Part shown: positions 5,482 through 8,446 of the stretch, piece after piece | How the letters are laid out: every line of letters begins with the position of its first letter | How positions within the stretch are numbered: the first letter of the stretch is position 1 | NCBI GenBank assembly: GCA_024277955.1 | Contig: JAJRUE010000061.1 | Coordinates: forward strand, 1-8,446 | DNA: 8,446 nt | Reading direction: 5' to 3' | Source: Alphaproteobacteria bacterium | GTDB taxonomy: Bacteria > Pseudomonadota > Alphaproteobacteria > Rhodobacterales > Rhodobacteraceae | The notes under the pieces: generated by a model | Databases searched by the model: none | What the model saw: the letters and a program-made list of their open reading frames with translations, nothing else | Told to the model about the DNA's origin: nothing | Made by a program: the position numbers and the translations under genes

Positions 5482-6168
5482 ATGCAGAGCAGTCATACCG
5501 AAAGCCCGATCAACCCGCTGCCGCCGGTGGTGGTGGCGCTGGCGCTGCTGATCATCGGCATCGAGTTGGTCTTCCAGGCCGGCGCGCGCGGTTTCGCCGG
5601 TGGCCCGGACGGGGTCGGCTGGCGGCTCGAGGCGATCCGCACCTATGCCTTTTCCGGTCCGGTGCTTGACTGGATGATTCAGACCGGACGCTGGCCCGCC
5701 GAACACCTGATGCGCTTCGTCAGCTACCCGTTCATCCACGTGAGCTTTACGCATGCGCTGATGGTGGACGTGTTCCTGCTGGCGCTGGGCAAGATGGTGG
5801 GTGAAGTCTTTGGCACCATCGCGGTGCTGCTGGTGTTCTTCCTGTCAGCGGTGGTCGGGGCGCTGGCCTACGGGTTCCTGTCGGGCTCGTCGGTGCCGCT
5901 GATCGGCGGCTACCCGGCGGTCTATGGGCTGATCGGATCCTATACCTTCATGCTGTGGCTGTCGCTGGCCGGCACCGGGGCCAACCAGATGCGGGCGTTT
6001 TCGCTGATCAGCCTGCTGATGGGGCTGCAACTGGCCTTCGGGCTGCTGTTTGGCGGCGGCAAGGACTGGATCGCGGATCTTTCAGGCTTCGCCACCGGCT
6101 TTGGGGTCTCGTTCCTGCTGGTGCCTGGGGCGTTGGGAAGGATCCTCGAACGATTGCGCAACCGCTAG
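5482..6168 (+). CDS. Rhomboid-fold membrane protein, apparently catalytically inactive
   Basis: This is a 228-residue inner-membrane protein with about six membrane segments (~14-33, 78-103, 107-133, 137-160, 172-192, 195-215) and rhomboid-like landmarks. These are SYPFIHVSFTHAL with His86 and His91, FLLALGKMVGEVFG (98-111), and AVYGLIGSY after the position of the catalytic serine. In active rhomboids the serine lies in GxSG before a similar stretch; here the sequence is G-G-Y144-P145-AVYG. The last segment, where the catalytic His precedes GG, reads WIAD199LSGF, so Asp replaces His. The Asn of HxxxN also appears to be Val95. Proteolysis is therefore unlikely, and a binding or chaperone-like role, as in iRhoms and derlins, is inference. 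ATG 5482 follows AAGGAG (5470-5475) by 6 bases. The gene is divergent from trpS and lies between trpS and murJ. Confidence 0.85.
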   Translation: MQSSHTESPINPLPPVVVALALLIIGIELVFQAGARGFAGGPDGVGWRLEAIRTYAFSGPVLDWMIQTGRWPAEHLMRFVSYPFIHVSFTHALMVDVFLLALGKMVGEVFGTIAVLLVFFLSAVVGALAYGFLSGSSVPLIGGYPAVYGLIGSYTFMLWLSLAGTGANQMRAFSLISLLMGLQLAFGLLFGGGKDWIADLSGFATGFGVSFLLVPGALGRILERLRNR

Positions 6169-6183
6169 CCTTCCGGCCCACAT

Positions 6184-6205
6184 CTTCTTCTGTTTCGAAA
6201 TATCC
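6184..6205 (-). repeat. Short dispersed repeat, copy C (inverted)
   Basis: On the minus strand this reads GGATATTT, then a variable block, then ACAGAAGAAG. It agrees with copy B (6361-6382) at 18 of 22 positions without gaps, in inverted orientation. It begins 15 bases after the rhomboid stop codon. Confidence 0.6.
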
Positions 6206-6216
6206 TCGGGGGTGAA

Positions 6217-6233
6217 TTGGCCCGCAGGGCCAA
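6217..6233. repeat. Hairpin TTGGCCC-GCA-GGGCCAA
   Basis: This is a perfect 7-base-pair stem with a 3-base loop in the convergent gap after the rhomboid-like gene. It could serve as a 3' end structure for that transcript. There is no T run after it on either strand, so it is not a standard intrinsic terminator. Confidence 0.55.
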
Positions 6234-6294
6234 GAGGGGGCAGACAGCCCACTGAATCAGACGGCTCCTTCCAGGTGCTTCGCAGGTATTGCGC

Positions 6295-6312
6295 CGGGCG
6301 CTGACGCGCCCG
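6295..6312. repeat. Hairpin CGGGCGC-TGAC-GCGCCCG
   Basis: This is a perfect 7-base-pair GC-only stem with a 4-base loop, in the same convergent gap and closer to murJ. No T run follows on either strand. It may contribute to transcript ending for murJ, whose stop is 82 bases away. Confidence 0.45.
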
Positions 6313-6360
6313 TCGCCGCGCCTCGCGCTTGCGCGCTCGGGGATTTCATGCCTCCGGCGG

Positions 6361-6382
6361 GGATATTTTCGGACAGAAGAAG
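6361..6382 (+). repeat. Short dispersed repeat, copy B
   Basis: GGATATTT, a variable block, then ACAGAAGAAG, preceded by the GC-rich CCTCCGGCG. It is inverted relative to copy C, 155 bases away, and in the same orientation as copy A at 1748. It lies 11 bases beyond the end of murJ. Confidence 0.6.
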
Positions 6383-6393
6383 GCGGAGGCGGG

Positions 6394-7935
6394 TCAGCCG
6401 CGTTTGAGAGAGGCGCGCAGTTCGCCCAGGCGGAAGGCGCCATTCAGCTGGCTGATGGCAAAGAAGCTGGCCATGCCAATGGCGACCAGCGCGCCGAGCG
6501 CCAGGTAGCGCCAGCCGGGGGTTTTCAGCGCCGTGTTCAGCGCCATGTTGGCCAGCCAGAGCACCGCCCCCATGCCCAGTGCGGCGATGGCGATGCGCCC
6601 GGTGCGGCGCAGGAACCGGGCGTCGAAACGCGCCGTGTCGCCCATCGGCCGCGCGCCCCGCCACAGCAGCCAGACCATCGCCCAGCCGGCGGTGCTGGTG
6701 GCGACCGCCGCGGCCAGGTAGCCGATCAGCGGCGCCAACCCCACCGCCAGCACCGCGTTCACCAGCATCGCCACCAGCGCGTAGCGGAACGGACTGCGGG
6801 TGTCTTCGCGGGCGAAGTAGAGCGGCTGCAGCACCTTCTGCATCACGAAGGCGGGCAGGCCCAGCCCGTAGATCGCCACCGCCAGCGCCGTGGCCTGGGC
6901 ATCCTGCGCGCTGAAGGCGCCGCGCTGGAACAGCACCGACACCAGCGGGGCCGGGATCACCACCAGCGCCACCGCCGCCGGCAGGGTCAGGAGCAGCGCA
7001 AATTCCGCCGCCCGGTTCATCGCATCGCGCCCGCCCGCCCCGTCACCGGCCGCCAGCCGGCGCGAAAGCTCGGGCAGCAGCACCACGCCGATGGCGATGG
7101 CCACCACCCCCAGCGGCAGCTGATACAGCCGGTCGGCCAGGTTGAGATACTGGATCGAGCCTTCGAAGAAGCTCGCCACCTGCCGGCCCACCAGCAGGTT
7201 CACCTGCACCACCCCGCCGGCCAGCGCCGCCGGCGTCGCGATCACCGCGAGCCGTCTGAGTTCCGGCGTCATCCGTGGCCGGCGCGGCACCAGCCGAAAG
7301 CCCGCCCGCGCCGCCGCCCGCCACACCAGCGCCAGCTGCGCCACCCCGCCCACCGGCACCGCCCAGACCAGCGCGCGGCCCACGTCGGCCCCCAGCGCCC
7401 ACGCCCCGAGCATGGCGCCCGACAGCACCACGTTCAGCAGCACCGGCGCGGCCGCGGCGGCGGCAAAGCGCTGGGTGGCGTTCAGCACCCCCGACAGCAG
7501 CGCCGCCAGCGAGATGAACAGGATGTAGGGGAAAGCGATGCGCCCGAATTCCACCGCGATGTCAAAGCGTTCGTCGCCCGCAAACCCCGAGGCCATGGCC
7601 AGCACCAGCCAGGGCATCGCCAGCTGCGCCAGCAGCGTCAGCAGGATCAGTACCGCCGCCAGGCCGCTCATCGCGTCGCGGGCGAATTCCAGCGCCCCGT
7701 CGCCGCTTTCCACCTTCTTGGAAAACATCGGGATGAAGGCCATGTTGAAGGCCCCTTCGGCGAAGAACCGGCGGAACATGTTGGGCAGCGAAAAGGCGAC
7801 GACGAAAGCTTCGGCCACCGGCCCGGCGCCCAGAAAGGCCGCGATCAGGATGTCGCGCAGAAACCCCAGCACGCGCGAGGCCATGGTCCAGCCGCCCACG
7901 GTCACAAAGCCGCGAACCATGCGCGCGCGCCCCAT
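6394..7935 (-). CDS. murJ: Lipid II flippase MurJ
   Basis: This is a polytopic inner-membrane protein of the MOP superfamily that flips lipid II to the periplasmic face for peptidoglycan synthesis. The 513 residues are normal for the family and hold about 14 hydrophobic segments. The N-terminal signature is clear: SRVLGFLRDI (20-29) and FSLPNMFRRFFAEGAFNMAF (48-67). Arg21, Arg27 and Arg55/56 fit the essential arginines of the Escherichia coli protein, and Arg269 in LADRLYQLPLG fits its Arg270. RFAAAAAAPVLLN (156-168) is another common block. The ATG shares one base with the glnD stop (TGATG on the minus strand), so translation is probably coupled to glnD. An in-frame ATG five codons later is a possible alternative start. 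No terminator with a T run is seen downstream. Confidence 0.96.
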   Translation of the reverse strand: MGRARMVRGFVTVGGWTMASRVLGFLRDILIAAFLGAGPVAEAFVVAFSLPNMFRRFFAEGAFNMAFIPMFSKKVESGDGALEFARDAMSGLAAVLILLTLLAQLAMPWLVLAMASGFAGDERFDIAVEFGRIAFPYILFISLAALLSGVLNATQRFAAAAAAPVLLNVVLSGAMLGAWALGADVGRALVWAVPVGGVAQLALVWRAAARAGFRLVPRRPRMTPELRRLAVIATPAALAGGVVQVNLLVGRQVASFFEGSIQYLNLADRLYQLPLGVVAIAIGVVLLPELSRRLAAGDGAGGRDAMNRAAEFALLLTLPAAVALVVIPAPLVSVLFQRGAFSAQDAQATALAVAIYGLGLPAFVMQKVLQPLYFAREDTRSPFRYALVAMLVNAVLAVGLAPLIGYLAAAVATSTAGWAMVWLLWRGARPMGDTARFDARFLRRTGRIAIAALGMGAVLWLANMALNTALKTPGWRYLALGALVAIGMASFFAISQLNGAFRLGELRASLKRG

Positions 7936-8446
7936 CAGCCACGCGCCCTTTGCGCGCCCTGTTCGATCGCCTCGAGCAGCTTGCGTTCCAGCGTCCGGCG
8001 GCGCGATTCGCTGTGGAACTTCAGCCCGAACATGTCCTTGACGTAAAACGTGTCCACCGCCTGTTCGCCGTAGGTCGCGATCACCGCGCCGGCGATATAG
8101 ACGTTGTTCGCCGCCAGCGTGCGCGCCAGATCGAACAGCAGGCCCGGGCGGTCGCGGGTGTCCACCTCGATGATGGTGTAGATCTCGGACCCTTCGTTGT
8201 CGAAGGTGATGCGCGTGGGCACCTTGAAGGCGCGTTCGCGCTTCTTTATCCGGTCGCGGTCGCGCAGCGCGTCGCGCGCGATCACCTTGCCCTTCAGCGT
8301 CTTCTGGATCATGTTCGACAGCCGGTTGAGCCGCGACTTGGCATAGGGCTTGCCCTCGCCGTCCTGCAGCCAGAACACGGCGGTGGCATAGCCGTCCTTC
8401 GAGGTATAGGTGCGCGCATCCACCACATTCGCCCCCACCAGCGCCA
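7935..8446 (-). CDS. glnD: Bifunctional uridylyltransferase/uridylyl-removing enzyme GlnD, C-terminal part
   Basis: GlnD adds and removes UMP on PII proteins in response to glutamine and so sets nitrogen control. Only the last ~170 residues are in the window, against about 900 for a full protein; the nucleotidyltransferase and HD domains lie beyond base 8446. What is visible is the end of the first ACT domain (ANVVDARTYTSKDGYATAVF) and the complete second ACT domain. The second domain has DTRDRPGLLFDLARTLA near fragment residues 95-111 and DTFYVKDMFGLKF near 131-143, the latter a strong GlnD hallmark. The ACT domains sense glutamine. The frame remains open to the window edge, and a GTG at 8438 is internal. 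The stop overlaps the murJ start by one base. Confidence 0.95.
   Translation of the reverse strand, partial: ALVGANVVDARTYTSKDGYATAVFWLQDGEGKPYAKSRLNRLSNMIQKTLKGKVIARDALRDRDRIKKRERAFKVPTRITFDNEGSEIYTIIEVDTRDRPGLLFDLARTLAANNVYIAGAVIATYGEQAVDTFYVKDMFGLKFHSESRRRTLERKLLEAIEQGAQRARG

Larger units (their letters stand above)
6169..6393. other. Convergent intergenic region between the rhomboid-like gene and murJ
   Basis: This 225-base gap holds no convincing coding sequence. It carries two inverted copies of the 22-base dispersed repeat near its ends (6184-6205 and 6361-6382) and two 7-base-pair hairpins between them. Structured 3' untranslated regions or remnants of a small repeat element would both fit. 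Confidence 0.6.

Noticed and set aside
4338..5669. A 443-codon plus-strand open frame opposite trpS
   Set aside because: It is antisense to trpS and runs into the rhomboid gene in another frame. The product has no recognisable motif.
6289..8046. A 585-codon plus-strand open frame opposite murJ and glnD
   Set aside because: It is a shadow of murJ, with a His-, Gln- and Arg-rich low-complexity product. The opposite strand encodes well-conserved proteins.

Overview
This window comes from a GC-rich alphaproteobacterium, most likely a member of the Rhodobacteraceae. The evidence is very high third-position GC, Rhodobacterales-like protein sequences (LolD, an AMACR-type racemase, GlnD), and the order glnD-murJ-(rhomboid)-trpS, which as I recall is close to a conserved alphaproteobacterial order. 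The taxonomic call is inference from reading, not from a search.

Layout. Positions 1-4247 are read on the plus strand. They hold the 3' part of a LolC/E-type lipoprotein-releasing permease, lolD overlapping it by 8 bases, a CaiB/BaiF-family alpha-methylacyl-CoA racemase, two tandem paralogous LprI-like (DUF1311) secreted four-cysteine proteins, and an unrecognised 131-residue protein. A 132-base convergent gap follows, holding three abutting palindromes. trpS is on the minus strand (4380-5402). A rhomboid-fold membrane protein diverges from it on the plus strand (5482-6168). After a 225-base convergent gap with two hairpins and two inverted copies of a short dispersed repeat come murJ and the 3' end of glnD, both on the minus strand and sharing one base at their junction.

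Function. Most genes are cell-envelope or housekeeping: lipoprotein sorting to the outer membrane (LolC/E and LolD), lipid II flipping (MurJ), tryptophanyl-tRNA charging (TrpS) and PII nitrogen signalling (GlnD). The accessory content is the racemase, the LprI-like pair, the 131-residue protein and the rhomboid homologue.

The points most worth a second look are these: the rhomboid homologue appears to have lost both catalytic residues and the oxyanion Asn; two 24-base perfect palindromes share one framework with paired differences; a 22-base dispersed repeat occurs three times between genes; and the LprI-like pair has identical cysteine spacing. I see no CRISPR array, tRNA, rRNA, insertion sequence or phage gene. 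I do not see an obviously new multi-gene system.
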